Assembly (NCBI RefSeq): GCF_042665295.1
Contig: NZ_JBHTCO010000017.1
Coordinates: 62,001-126,000, forward strand
From: Scopulibacillus_A cellulosilyticus
GTDB lineage: Bacteria; Bacillota; Bacilli; Bacillales; Sporolactobacillaceae
Direction of reading: 5' to 3'
Length of the DNA: 64,000 nt
The notes beneath the pieces were generated by a model. It did not search any database. It was given only the letters and a program-made list of their open reading frames with translations, and had not been told where the DNA came from. Position numbers and translations under genes: made by a program. Below, piece after piece: positions 16,747 through 25,165 of the stretch. Position 1 is the stretch's first letter; each line of letters starts with the position of its first letter.

Positions 16747-16793
16747 TTGACAAAAGAATTATTCAAATGTAAAATTAATCTCGAATTAGAGAT
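16747..16793 (+). promoter_or_regulatory. mhq promoter with MhqR-like operator
   Basis: TTGACA (16747-16752), 17 nt, TAAAAT (16770-16775). Overlapping the predicted start is the near-palindrome ATCTCGAATTAGAGAT (16778-16793), which resembles the MhqR operator of B. subtilis (palindromes centred on CTCGAATTCGAG). This predicts derepression by quinones. Confidence 0.7.
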
Positions 16794-16867
16794 AATTTAA
16801 TTCAACTTAATTAAAAAAGAATTTTGCAGAAATGGAAGTTGGCTAATATTATTTTTTTGCCCTATAC

Positions 16868-16879
16868 CTCGAATTCGAG
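16868..16879 (+). promoter_or_regulatory. second MhqR-like palindrome
   Basis: CTCGAATTCGAG is a perfect 12-bp palindrome with the same core as the site at 16778. It lies 53 nt before mhqD, close to a possible second start region (CTATAC preceded by TTGGCT at 17 nt). Confidence 0.6.
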
Positions 16880-16931
16880 TTAAATGAAACAAATAAATAA
16901 TTATTAAAAGTCTAAAGGAGGTAAAACATTC

Positions 16932-17534
16932 ATGAAACACTTTTTCCATAAAGGGAAGGATTTAAGTAAACCGACATTGCTTCTTCTGCATGGGAGAGGA
17001 GGAACGGAGACAGATCTTTTACCGGTGGCAGGCATGATTGATGATTCCGCTTCGGTATTAGGCGTTCGCGGAAATGTCAGTGAAAACGGGATGCCGCGAT
17101 TTTTCCGAAGACTTGCTGAAGGGATTTTCGATGAACAGGATCTCATTTTTCGAACGAAAGAATTAAAAGCGTTTATCGATTCTGCCGCGAATGACTATAA
17201 ATTCGATCGAAACAATGTGGTTGCTGTTGGCTACTCCAATGGCGCAAACATTGCGGCCAGCCTTCTTTTTCACTATGAAAATGCACTAAAAGGCGCTGTT
17301 TTATTTCACCCAATGGTTCCCCGGCGCGGCATTGAATTACCTAATCTCGCCGGCACACCAGTTTTTATAGGGGCAGGTATAAATGACCCCATTTGCAAAC
17401 CTGAAGAAACAAAAGAGTTGGCCAATATTTTCGAACGGTCGGGTGCAACCGTTGAGATTCATTGGGAGAGTGCCGGCCATCAATTGACTCAATCCGAAGT
17501 TCAACAAGCGGCAAAGTGGTACTCATCAATCTAA
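16932..17534 (+). CDS. mhqD: carboxylesterase/phospholipase-like hydrolase (MhqD-like)
   Basis: A 200-residue alpha/beta hydrolase with the oxyanion region LLLHGRGGTETDLLP, nucleophile GYSNGAN (Ser in G-x-S-x-G), catalytic Asp in GINDPICKPEET and His in SAGHQLT. In B. subtilis MhqD is induced by methylhydroquinone and pairs with a dioxygenase, as here. AAAGGAGG precedes the ATG. The two MhqR-type palindromes upstream support the assignment; the natural ester substrate is unknown. Confidence 0.82.
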   Translation: MKHFFHKGKDLSKPTLLLLHGRGGTETDLLPVAGMIDDSASVLGVRGNVSENGMPRFFRRLAEGIFDEQDLIFRTKELKAFIDSAANDYKFDRNNVVAVGYSNGANIAASLLFHYENALKGAVLFHPMVPRRGIELPNLAGTPVFIGAGINDPICKPEETKELANIFERSGATVEIHWESAGHQLTQSEVQQAAKWYSSI

Positions 17535-17612
17535 ATAAAGTGATGATTTAATTAATCGGCAAGTTTTCTTAATTAGGCATTTTAATTAATAGTAAATGAG
17601 AGGGTGAATGGA

Positions 17613-18584
17613 ATGGAACTCAAAGGGATTCATCATTTATCAGCAATCACAGCAAAAGCTGATAAGAACTTTGATTTTTACACAAAAATATTAGGTCTCA
17701 GGTTAGTTAAAAAAACAGTTAACCAAGATGACACTTCGGTTTATCATTTGTTTTATGGAGATGAGAAGGGGAACCCCGGAACCGAATTGACCTTTTTTGA
17801 AATTCCGATGGCTGGACGAAACCATGACGGGGTTAATAGTATATCGGAAACCTCCCTTCGTGTTGCCAATGATCAAGCATTAGTTTACTGGAAAAAACGC
17901 TTTGAAGACTTTAATGTAGACCATGAAGACATTTCAAAACAAACAGGCCGCTCCGCACTTTCTTTCAAAGACTTTGAAGGACAACGCTTAACTTTAGTAT
18001 CGGATGAAAATAATGATGGTGTCAAAGGCGGCACCCCTTGGGAAAAAAGTCCGGTACCTCAGGAATATGGTATTCGCGGATTGGGACCAATTAAATTAAC
18101 GGTTAGAGATGCACAAAAAACAATAAATGTGTTAACAGAAATCATGGGATTCCGTGAAAAAGGGCGCTACCCTTCCTCAGTGAAAGGACAACCGGACATT
18201 TTAGTATTCGAAACTGGAGAAGGAGGAACCGGTGCAGAAATTCATTTAGAAGAGAGAAATGATCTGCCTCAAGAACGCCTCGGACGCGGTGGTGTTCATC
18301 ATGTTGCATTTCGGGTTGACAATGAAGAAGAATTACGGGAATGGATAACGAAAATTCAAGCAGTCGGATTTCATAATTCTGGATATGTCGATCGTTTTTA
18401 TTTCCGTTCTCTCTATTTCAGAGAGCCGAATGGCATATTATTCGAATTAGCAACAGACGGCCCCGGCTTTGACACAGATGAAGATATTAACCATTTAGGT
18501 GAGACGCTTGCTTTACCGCCATTTTTCGAATCACAGCGGGAGCAAATTGAAGCGAAATTAAAGCCTTTAAATACAAGACGATAA
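17613..18584 (+). CDS. mhqO: ring-cleaving dioxygenase, glyoxalase/VOC fold (MhqO/MhqE/MhqA type)
   Basis: A 323-residue two-module vicinal-oxygen-chelate protein. Metal ligands are visible as His in GIHHLSAI at the start, His in GGVHHVAFRV (about residue 230) and Glu in GILFELATDGPGFDTDED. Proteins of this type cleave hydroquinone-like rings and protect against electrophilic quinones. I start at ATG 17613 behind AGAGGGTGA; a GTG nine bases upstream is also in frame. It forms a two-gene unit with mhqD. The exact paralogue letter is uncertain. Confidence 0.82.
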   Translation: MELKGIHHLSAITAKADKNFDFYTKILGLRLVKKTVNQDDTSVYHLFYGDEKGNPGTELTFFEIPMAGRNHDGVNSISETSLRVANDQALVYWKKRFEDFNVDHEDISKQTGRSALSFKDFEGQRLTLVSDENNDGVKGGTPWEKSPVPQEYGIRGLGPIKLTVRDAQKTINVLTEIMGFREKGRYPSSVKGQPDILVFETGEGGTGAEIHLEERNDLPQERLGRGGVHHVAFRVDNEEELREWITKIQAVGFHNSGYVDRFYFRSLYFREPNGILFELATDGPGFDTDEDINHLGETLALPPFFESQREQIEAKLKPLNTRR

Positions 18585-18660
18585 TAAGCTTTAATTACGA
18601 TAAGCACTCTGGCAAAAGGGGATAAAAAAAAACTGATTGAAATAAAACAACTATTTTTAA

Positions 18661-18692
18661 ATGACCCGGCATATTAAATGATGTCGGGTCAT
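18661..18692 (+). terminator. mhq operon terminator
   Basis: ATGACCCGGCAT and ATGTCGGGTCAT pair over 12 bp with one G-T pair, followed by TTTT. Confidence 0.75.
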
Positions 18693-18755
18693 TTTGGCAG
18701 GTTATTATTGAAGGGGGATCACAACTAACCTCCCTTTTCTTTAATTCTTGTTTTG

Positions 18756-19730
18756 TTATCTTTTTAGATTAGGTGCCCCCTGTTCGATAATAGTCTGTCT
18801 TTCACTTTTTCGATTAATAACTACAATTCCGCTGGCAACAAGAACAAGTGCGCCCAAAATATAAAAAGTTAAATGCTCACTCGGAATAAATATTGCTGAC
18901 AAAATTGTGCCGGCGACAGGAACAACGAACTTATATATTGAAACCTCCCCGGCTTTATTATATTTAAGTAATGAAAACCATAATGAAAAGGCAACTGCAG
19001 ATAGAAATGCAGAGTAAATTAACAAAGCCCAGCCTGATAGTGTAAAATGCATAGAGCCTGGTTGAAGCTTCGGAAACCCGATAATAAGCATGGTAAACGA
19101 ACCGAAAAACATTTGGTAGCCGGTTAATGCAAATGGATGAATGTCAATTGAGAGTCTTTTGGCCAGAAAAGTACCTAATGCATTAGACAGACCAGCCAAA
19201 AGAAGAAAACCTTCGCCTAAAAAGGAAAAATTCAACGAAAAATCTTCTCCCCAGTTTGCAAGCACAATACCTCCAAAACCTGCAATTAATCCAAAAACTT
19301 TACGCCAATTTAAACGATCGTCCGAATATATAAAATGGGCCATAATAACAACAAAAAACATTTCACTGGAAGTTAAAATAGCACCTTTCATACCTGATGC
19401 ATGAGCCAATCCAATATAAAAAAAGAAGTATTGCAGACTTGTTGTAAAGAATCCCAGACTTATAATTGCCGGTAAATGACGCCGCTTAAGTCTTAAAGCT
19501 TTTCTATCAACAATAAACATTAAAACTAACAGAATAAGTGAGGCCATCATAAACCGCATACCTGCAAAGACAATTTGTGCCAATAAGTTATTTTCAGAAA
19601 TTCCGAGTACATGATAGCTGACTTTGACGGCAGGAAAGGCACTGCCCCATAAGATAGAGCAAAAGACAGCAATAATAATGACCCAATATCTTTTTGTTAA
19701 AAAAGCTTTAAAATTCTTTGGTTGTCCCAA
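18756..19730 (-). CDS. EamA/DMT-family transporter
   Basis: A 324-residue membrane protein with ten hydrophobic segments in two EamA repeats: ILWGSAFPAVKV and FMMASLILL in the first, and GEGFLLLAGLSNALGTFLAKR, AFSLWFSLLKY and YKFVVPVAGTILSAIF in the second. Such proteins usually export amino acids or metabolites. The start is a TTG at 19730 with GGGAG upstream; no earlier ATG is in frame and the first helix follows at once. Solute unknown. Confidence 0.8.
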   Translation of the reverse strand: MGQPKNFKAFLTKRYWVIIIAVFCSILWGSAFPAVKVSYHVLGISENNLLAQIVFAGMRFMMASLILLVLMFIVDRKALRLKRRHLPAIISLGFFTTSLQYFFFYIGLAHASGMKGAILTSSEMFFVVIMAHFIYSDDRLNWRKVFGLIAGFGGIVLANWGEDFSLNFSFLGEGFLLLAGLSNALGTFLAKRLSIDIHPFALTGYQMFFGSFTMLIIGFPKLQPGSMHFTLSGWALLIYSAFLSAVAFSLWFSLLKYNKAGEVSIYKFVVPVAGTILSAIFIPSEHLTFYILGALVLVASGIVVINRKSERQTIIEQGAPNLKR

Positions 19731-19768
19731 AATTGCCCAACTCCCAAAAAAACATTGTATTATGGCAT

Positions 19769-19788
19769 CTTCCTGTTTTAGCAGGAAG
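19769..19788. other. hairpin between frlR and the EamA gene
   Basis: CTTCCTG-TTTTAG-CAGGAAG forms a 7-bp stem with flanking partial complementarity (GGCAT...GGCA). On the minus strand, where both genes read, no T-run follows directly. It could be an inefficient frlR terminator or a leader structure of the EamA mRNA. No known riboswitch pattern was recognised. Confidence 0.35.
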
Positions 19789-19821
19789 GCAGGTAACCCC
19801 GTCCGTCAAAAAGGGTGCACC

Positions 19822-20556
19822 TTACTCCTCAACACTTTCATTAACAGTAAAAGTCACTTTACTCCCGACCGCATAAAATACAGAAGTATGAACAGGAATG
19901 TGGTTTTTATCATAGGCAATTTTTTCAACTCTAAACAGCGGTTCGCCAACTTCACAATTTAACAGCGGCGCCTCTATTCTTGTAGCGAGTGCAATGTTTA
20001 ACTCTCTTTTACTTGAGAAGGGCTGGGTATGATAAATATCTTTTAAAATTTTATAAGTGGATAATGAGTCTTCTATATATTGATCCAGATTCGGGAAGCG
20101 GTTCAAAGGATAGTGTGCGGTATCAAGCATTAAAGGTTCATCATCCAAATATAATTGTCTCACTAGTTTTAACACGGGTGCATCTTTCGGGATATTAAGT
20201 TTCTCTTCAAGATCCGGTGTTGATGATATGACTTCTTTGGAAACAACATGAGAATTAGGCTTTTTCCCAACAGTTTCTACGAATTCAGAAAATCCGGTGA
20301 CAGCAAGGAGTTCGCTCTTAAAGGGGCGGTGTTTAACAAACGTTCCTTTTCCTTGCTGGCGGTCCAGGATGTTTTCTTCAACAAGATCGCTGACCGCTCT
20401 TCTTGCGGTGATTCGGCTGACCCCGTATTTTTCGCATAGTTCGATTTCAGTTGGTATTCTATCTCCGTATTTATAAACGCCTCTAGAGATTTCTTCTTTT
20501 ATAATACTTTTCAATTGTTCATATAATGGCTGAGCACTATCAGCATTCAGTTTCAT
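19822..20556 (-). CDS. frlR: GntR/HutC-family regulator of the frl operon
   Basis: A 244-residue regulator with a winged-helix N-terminus (PLYEQLKSIIKEEISRGVYKYGDRIPTEIELCEKYGVSRITARRAV) and a C-terminal UTRA ligand domain (PVLKLVRQLYLDDEPLMLDTAHYP...). It is divergent from frlB as FrlR is in B. subtilis, so fructosamine-6-phosphates are the probable effectors. I start at the ATG at 20556, set by GCAGGTG, in preference to a TTG five codons earlier. The palindrome at 20705 is its likely target. Confidence 0.85.
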   Translation of the reverse strand: MKLNADSAQPLYEQLKSIIKEEISRGVYKYGDRIPTEIELCEKYGVSRITARRAVSDLVEENILDRQQGKGTFVKHRPFKSELLAVTGFSEFVETVGKKPNSHVVSKEVISSTPDLEEKLNIPKDAPVLKLVRQLYLDDEPLMLDTAHYPLNRFPNLDQYIEDSLSTYKILKDIYHTQPFSSKRELNIALATRIEAPLLNCEVGEPLFRVEKIAYDKNHIPVHTSVFYAVGSKVTFTVNESVEE

Positions 20557-20669
20557 AGTATTCACCTGCAAACATATTAGATTATCCTTCTTTTATCATA
20601 CTAATTCTTTTCTAGGTAAACAATTCCATTAGTAAAAATATTCAATGATAGTTAATTTTCATAAAATTA

Positions 20670-20718
20670 TTGACAATGGTTATCCATGGTTTTATTATAA
20701 TGTTATATAACGTTATAT
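20670..20718 (+). promoter_or_regulatory. frlB promoter and candidate FrlR operator
   Basis: TTGACA at 20670-20675 and TATAAT at 20696-20701 are 20 nt apart; the overlapping ATTATA gives 18. ATATAACGTTATAT (20705-20718) is a perfect 14-bp palindrome over the predicted start, fitting a GntR/HutC repressor site. Confidence 0.6.
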
Positions 20719-20789
20719 TCAAGTGAAGGAGGATAGCAGATACTTAAGGCACTTATTAATGAAAATTCATTTTTATTGGAGGTTATATG

Positions 20790-21773
20790 ATGGCAACACA
20801 ATTAACAGCTGATAAACAGGTACAAGAAGTTTTAGATGCGCTTAAAGGCAAAACTATAAAAAATGTATTCTTTGTCGCTTGCGGCGGTTCTTCAGCACTG
20901 ATGTATCCAAGTAAATACCTTTTAGATCGGGAAGCGAAAACAATTGAATCGGATCTCTATTCTTCGAACGAGTTCATTCACAGGAATCCAGTAAAGCTTG
21001 GCAAAGACTCATTGGTTATTTTATGTTCTCATGCAGGCAAGACGCCTGAAACGGTCAAATCAGTCAGCTTTGCGAAAAGCAAAGGCGCAACAACCGTGGC
21101 TTTGACACATGAGCTTGGTTCGCCATTAACAGCGGATGCTGATTTTGTCTTACGTTATGAATGGGGCAAAGAAGCAAATGCCTTTAACACAAACTATAGC
21201 TTTATGTATCAGCTGGTTATGGGGCTTGTTTCTATTTATGAAGAAAATGATAATTATCAAAAAATGTTAAGCAGTTTGGATCAGCTGCAAACGGTATATG
21301 ATAGGGCCTTAGAACAGTTTAAAGACAAAGCAGAACAGTTCGGTCATGATTATAAAGACGAGAAAATCATTTATACAATGGGAAGCGGCGCGAATTACGG
21401 GATTGCCTACTCATTTGCGATATGTATCTTAATGGAAATGCAATGGATTCATTCACACGCCATTCATGCCGGGGAATACTTCCATGGACCGTTTGAGATT
21501 CTGGATAAAGATGTGCCATTTATTATTTTGCTAGGTTTGGATGAAACACGGCCGCTTGAAGAAAGAGCCTTGAAGTTCTCAAAACGATTCGGAGAAAAAC
21601 TTGTTGTATTAGATGCAAAAGACTTTGACCTGAAAGAAATTGATGAATCTATGAAAAAATATATTGCGCCGCTTGTTTTGAATCATGTGCTTAGACTGTA
21701 TGCAGAAAAATTAGCGGATGAAAGAAATCACCCGCTTTCAGAAAGAAGATACATGTGGAAACTTGAATACTAA
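20790..21773 (+). CDS. frlB: fructosamine deglycase (fructoselysine-6-phosphate deglycase)
   Basis: Cleaves 6-phosphofructosamines to glucose-6-phosphate and an amino acid. The 327-residue double-SIS protein follows B. subtilis FrlB closely: KGKTIKNVFFVACGGSSALMYPSKYL, VILCSHAGKTPETVK, YTMGSGANYGIAYS, ILMEMQWIHSHAIHAGEYFHGPFEI and the ending NHPLSERRYMWKLEY. Two adjacent ATG codons (20787, 20790) are possible; the second has the better distance from TGGAGG. Unlike a tight operon, 265 nt with a repeat and a hairpin separate it from frlO. Confidence 0.93.
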   Translation: MATQLTADKQVQEVLDALKGKTIKNVFFVACGGSSALMYPSKYLLDREAKTIESDLYSSNEFIHRNPVKLGKDSLVILCSHAGKTPETVKSVSFAKSKGATTVALTHELGSPLTADADFVLRYEWGKEANAFNTNYSFMYQLVMGLVSIYEENDNYQKMLSSLDQLQTVYDRALEQFKDKAEQFGHDYKDEKIIYTMGSGANYGIAYSFAICILMEMQWIHSHAIHAGEYFHGPFEILDKDVPFIILLGLDETRPLEERALKFSKRFGEKLVVLDAKDFDLKEIDESMKKYIAPLVLNHVLRLYAEKLADERNHPLSERRYMWKLEY

Positions 21774-21777
21774 AGGA

Positions 21778-21920
21778 TGTTCAAAAAGTCCGGGAAACAT
21801 GGCTGTCGAATTTCTTCGTTGCGTCGCCGCTCCGGTTCTCACGTAGGTTCAGACTACGCTCCGATCCTCGCGGCTTCCGCGCCTCGAACTTCTCGGCCTT
21901 GTTTGTCCTCCTTTTGAACA
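21778..21920. repeat. intergenic inverted-repeat element, copy 3
   Basis: Begins TGTTCAAAAAGTCCGGG, starting 5 nt after the frlB stop codon, and ends CCTTTTGAACA. Its termini match copies 1 and 2 (copy 2 also has AAAAAGTCCGGGAAA), but its GC-richer interior differs. It splits the frl transcription unit. Confidence 0.7.
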
Positions 21921-21947
21921 CATATTAAAAAATAAATATTCAATCCA

Positions 21948-21977
21948 GGAATTGGGGATGTGCCGATCCTCAATTCC
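21948..21977 (+). terminator. hairpin between frlB and frlO
   Basis: GGAATTGGGGAT and ATCCTCAATTCC pair over 12 bp with one G-T pair and a 6-nt loop, then TTCCTTATATC. This could be a partial terminator or an mRNA processing/stabilising structure that sets the frlB to frlONMD ratio. Confidence 0.5.
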
Positions 21978-22038
21978 TTCCTTATATCATTATACCATTT
22001 TCGCACTGAAAATTCTAATAACGGGGGGTGCAGCTGTC

Positions 22039-23349
22039 TTGAAAAAACTTTTATGCTTGGCAGCGGCTTTGCTTCTATTCACTTCCGTAATAAGCGGCTG
22101 TTCACATTCTGAAAAAAGTACAGCCAAAAGTACATCATCATCTCATAAAGATGGCCAAATTACATTGAAATTTATTCATCGCTGGCCTAAGGAACCGGAA
22201 AGATCTTATTTTGCGAGCGTTGTTAAAGAATTTGAAAAGGAAAATCCCAATATTCACGTTCAAACAGAGGCGGTTTTAAACGATGCTTATAAAGAAAAAA
22301 TTCGTGTTTTAGCGGGAACGAATCACCCTCCCGACATTTTTTATTCATGGAGCGGAGAATTCGCTGATAAATTTGTCCGCGGAGGGAAAGCGTTGGATTT
22401 AACCCCGTATTATGAAAAAGACAAAGCATGGTCAAGCCGATTAGCGCAGTCACAAATTAGTCCTTTTACGTTTAATGGAAAGATATACGGTGTCCCATTA
22501 TTTATGGATGGGAAAACTTTTTTCTACAATAAAAATATTTTTCATAAGCTCCATTTGGATCCTCCAAAGTCATACAACCAATTGATAGAAGATTCAAAAG
22601 TAATAAAATCAAAAGGCTATATACCGATTGCATTTGGAGATAAGGCCCCTTGGGCGATTGCTCATTATATTGGAACGTTAAATCAACGAATGGTGCCGCA
22701 AAGTGTTCTTAAAAAAGATTACAACCGTAAGACAGGCACTTTTACTAACCCTGAATATGTAAAGGCATTGGAAAAACTTAAGGAGTTAAATCCTTATTTC
22801 AATAAAGATGTTAATGCAATGGATCACGAGTTTGCAAGGCAAATGTTTAATGACGGTAAAGCAGCCATGATGTTTTTGGAAACGAATGAAATAAGCTTAG
22901 TTGAACCTGATATTCATTTCAAACTTGGTTTCTTTGATTTACCGGGTATAGAAGGCGGACAAGGCCGGGCGGATATTATGTCAGGTGCTCCTGAAGGATT
23001 TATGATTTCATCAAAAACGCAGCATCCGGAGGCTGCTATGAAATTCCTCGAATTTTTAACGAATAAGAAAAACGGACAAAAGCTTGTTAAAGATGCCGGG
23101 TATCTAAGTCCGGTCGATGGTGCACTGACAAAAGATAATTCAACAAAAGCGATGCGCGACGCCGCAACTCAGGTAAAAAATTCAAAGGATATGGCCGAGT
23201 GGCTTGATTCTGCGCTTGATATTCGAATTGTAAACGCATACTTAGAGGGTGCGCAAATGATGTTAAATGGCGATATGACACCCGAAGAAGTGATGAAGGG
23301 CGTTCAAAAAGCCGCAAAAAGCGTAAGAGAGCTTGCCAATGTAAAATAA
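22039..23349 (+). CDS. frlO: fructosamine ABC transporter, solute-binding lipoprotein
   Basis: A 436-residue family-1 extracellular binding protein with a signal peptide and lipobox VISGC, acylated at Cys about residue 21. Mature features are ITLKFIHRWPKEPERSYFASVVKEFEKENP and MSGAPEGFMISSKTQHPEAAMKFLEFLTN. The start is a TTG at 22039 behind GGGGGGTG; a longer frame to 21952 would put the signal sequence internally and runs through the hairpin. It is followed by two permease genes, as in the B. subtilis frl cluster. No ATPase gene is present, so a shared MsmX-type ATPase is probably used. Confidence 0.88.
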   Translation: MKKLLCLAAALLLFTSVISGCSHSEKSTAKSTSSSHKDGQITLKFIHRWPKEPERSYFASVVKEFEKENPNIHVQTEAVLNDAYKEKIRVLAGTNHPPDIFYSWSGEFADKFVRGGKALDLTPYYEKDKAWSSRLAQSQISPFTFNGKIYGVPLFMDGKTFFYNKNIFHKLHLDPPKSYNQLIEDSKVIKSKGYIPIAFGDKAPWAIAHYIGTLNQRMVPQSVLKKDYNRKTGTFTNPEYVKALEKLKELNPYFNKDVNAMDHEFARQMFNDGKAAMMFLETNEISLVEPDIHFKLGFFDLPGIEGGQGRADIMSGAPEGFMISSKTQHPEAAMKFLEFLTNKKNGQKLVKDAGYLSPVDGALTKDNSTKAMRDAATQVKNSKDMAEWLDSALDIRIVNAYLEGAQMMLNGDMTPEEVMKGVQKAAKSVRELANVK

Positions 23350-23362
23350 AGGAGGGACATCA

Positions 23363-24244
23363 ATGCCAAATCAGAGAAAATGGTTCCCATATGTATATTT
23401 GGCTCCCGCTTTAATTATGTTATTGCTGTTTGTCTATTATCCTATTATTTGTAATTTGTATTACAGCCTGTTTGATTGGAGCTCCTTTACACCAACAATG
23501 CAATTTAAGGGGCTTGGAAACTTTATTGATTTGTTTCATGATCCAATTTTTTATACAGCTTTAAAAAATAATATATGGTATGCGGTGATATCACTTATTT
23601 TTCAAGTGGGAGGCGGGCTGATCCTTGCGGCAATTTTAGAGGACAAGCTTGTGAGGAGATTTTCTCCATTTTTTAGAACAGTATTTTTTATACCGGTAAT
23701 CATTTCTATTACTGTTATTGCTCTATTGTTTGACTTCTTTTATAATCCTGAAATTGGATTGTTAAATAAGCTTCTTGATTTAATTGGATTACACGGGTGG
23801 ACAACAGGTTGGTTAGGTAACGGTCATACAGCGATTTTCGCAGTTATTGCCGTCTCGCAGTGGCAAAGCATTGGGTATATTGCCATGCTGTTTATCATTG
23901 CTATTCAAAAGATTCCGAATGAAATCTATGAGGCAGCTGAAATTGACGGTGCAAGCAAGATTAAGCAGTTTTTTCATGTAACAGTCCCAGGGGTTAAAGA
24001 AATGGCCTTTGTTACGACGATTGTTACGCTGACTCAAGCGTTTACAGTTTTTAATGAACCAAATATTTTAACTGACGGCGGGCCGGGTTATTCCTCACAA
24101 GTCCTGGCAACCTACTTGTATCACTCAGCCTTTGAAAATGACTCAATGGGTTATGCTTCAGCGATAGCAACAGTTATTTTGGCCATAACGTTAATTATTT
24201 CAGTGATTCAGTTGAGATTATTCCGTTCGGGAAAGGAGGTATAA
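23363..24244 (+). CDS. frlN: fructosamine ABC transporter permease
   Basis: A 293-residue MalF-type permease with six membrane helices and the cytoplasmic EAA loop EIYEAAEIDGASKIKQFFHVTVPGVK. AAAGGAGGG precedes the ATG. Its stop is 3 nt before frlM. Gene order FrlO-FrlN-FrlM supports the assignment. Confidence 0.87.
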   Translation: MPNQRKWFPYVYLAPALIMLLLFVYYPIICNLYYSLFDWSSFTPTMQFKGLGNFIDLFHDPIFYTALKNNIWYAVISLIFQVGGGLILAAILEDKLVRRFSPFFRTVFFIPVIISITVIALLFDFFYNPEIGLLNKLLDLIGLHGWTTGWLGNGHTAIFAVIAVSQWQSIGYIAMLFIIAIQKIPNEIYEAAEIDGASKIKQFFHVTVPGVKEMAFVTTIVTLTQAFTVFNEPNILTDGGPGYSSQVLATYLYHSAFENDSMGYASAIATVILAITLIISVIQLRLFRSGKEV

Positions 24245-24247
24245 TCT

Positions 24248-25147
24248 ATGGAAACAGAAAAACAGTATGAATACACTCAAGCCAATGTCTTATCGAAAAT
24301 TGAGCCAAAAAAACTGTTAAAAACAAAAAAGCCTTTCTTGAGCGGATTTGTTGTATACTTTATTTTGATCGTTTATTTTATCATCATTGCTTACCCTCTC
24401 CTTTGGATGGTTATGAATTCCTTCAGAAGCTCAAAAGAAATTTTAGGCGACAGCTGGGGATTTCCAAAGGAATTTTTAATACAAAATTATGTTGACGCAT
24501 GGCAAAGCGGGATTGCCGGTTATTTTCTCAACAGTGTGATTGTAACAGTGGCTACTTGTGTTTTAACGGTTTTAATCAGTGCGATGGGCGCGTATGCTTT
24601 TTCAAGATTTCAATTTAAAGGGAAAAATATTTTGCTTATATTCTGTCTAGGCGGACTGATGTTATCGCCGCAGGTAAGCTTAATCCCTTTATATAAACTC
24701 ATGCAAGCGCTTCACATTTATAACACTTATTGGGCAATGATTTTGCCTTATGTTGCTTACCGGATTCCATTCACGCTGCTATTGATCCGGGCGTATTTCT
24801 TATCAATACCGAAAGAACTTGAGGAGTCAGCCAGTTTGGACGGCTGCAGCAACTTGCAGATATTTACGAAAATCTTCTTGCCATTAAGTAAGCCTGTATT
24901 AATGACAGCAACAGTCATGACCGGTTACTTTGCATGGAATGAGTTTATGTTTGCGATCGTTTTTGTTGATAATGATAAATTAAGAACAATTCCGGCCGGC
25001 CTTATGCAGTTTCGGGATGCCTTGCAAACGAATTGGGGCGTCTTGTTGGCCGGGCTAACGATTTCAGCCTTGCCAATTGTCATCTTGTTCTTATTTGCAC
25101 AAAAATATTTTATTCGCGGTATGGCAAGCGGAAGCATCAAGGGTTAG
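24248..25147 (+). CDS. frlM: fructosamine ABC transporter permease
   Basis: A 299-residue MalG-type permease. It has an N-terminal cytoplasmic stretch of about 30 residues, six helices and the EAA loop ELEESASLDGCSNLQIFTKIFLPLSKP. The ribosome site AAAGGAGG lies in the end of frlN. It forms the membrane pore with FrlN. Confidence 0.87.
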   Translation: METEKQYEYTQANVLSKIEPKKLLKTKKPFLSGFVVYFILIVYFIIIAYPLLWMVMNSFRSSKEILGDSWGFPKEFLIQNYVDAWQSGIAGYFLNSVIVTVATCVLTVLISAMGAYAFSRFQFKGKNILLIFCLGGLMLSPQVSLIPLYKLMQALHIYNTYWAMILPYVAYRIPFTLLLIRAYFLSIPKELEESASLDGCSNLQIFTKIFLPLSKPVLMTATVMTGYFAWNEFMFAIVFVDNDKLRTIPAGLMQFRDALQTNWGVLLAGLTISALPIVILFLFAQKYFIRGMASGSIKG

Positions 25148-25165
25148 ACGAAAGGGGACTTAACG

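Noticed and set aside
19796..19822. CCGTCCGT and GGTGCACC near frlR as a third copy of the 59441/63897 repeat
   Set aside because: The two blocks occur in reverse order and without the connecting sequence, so it is not the same motif.
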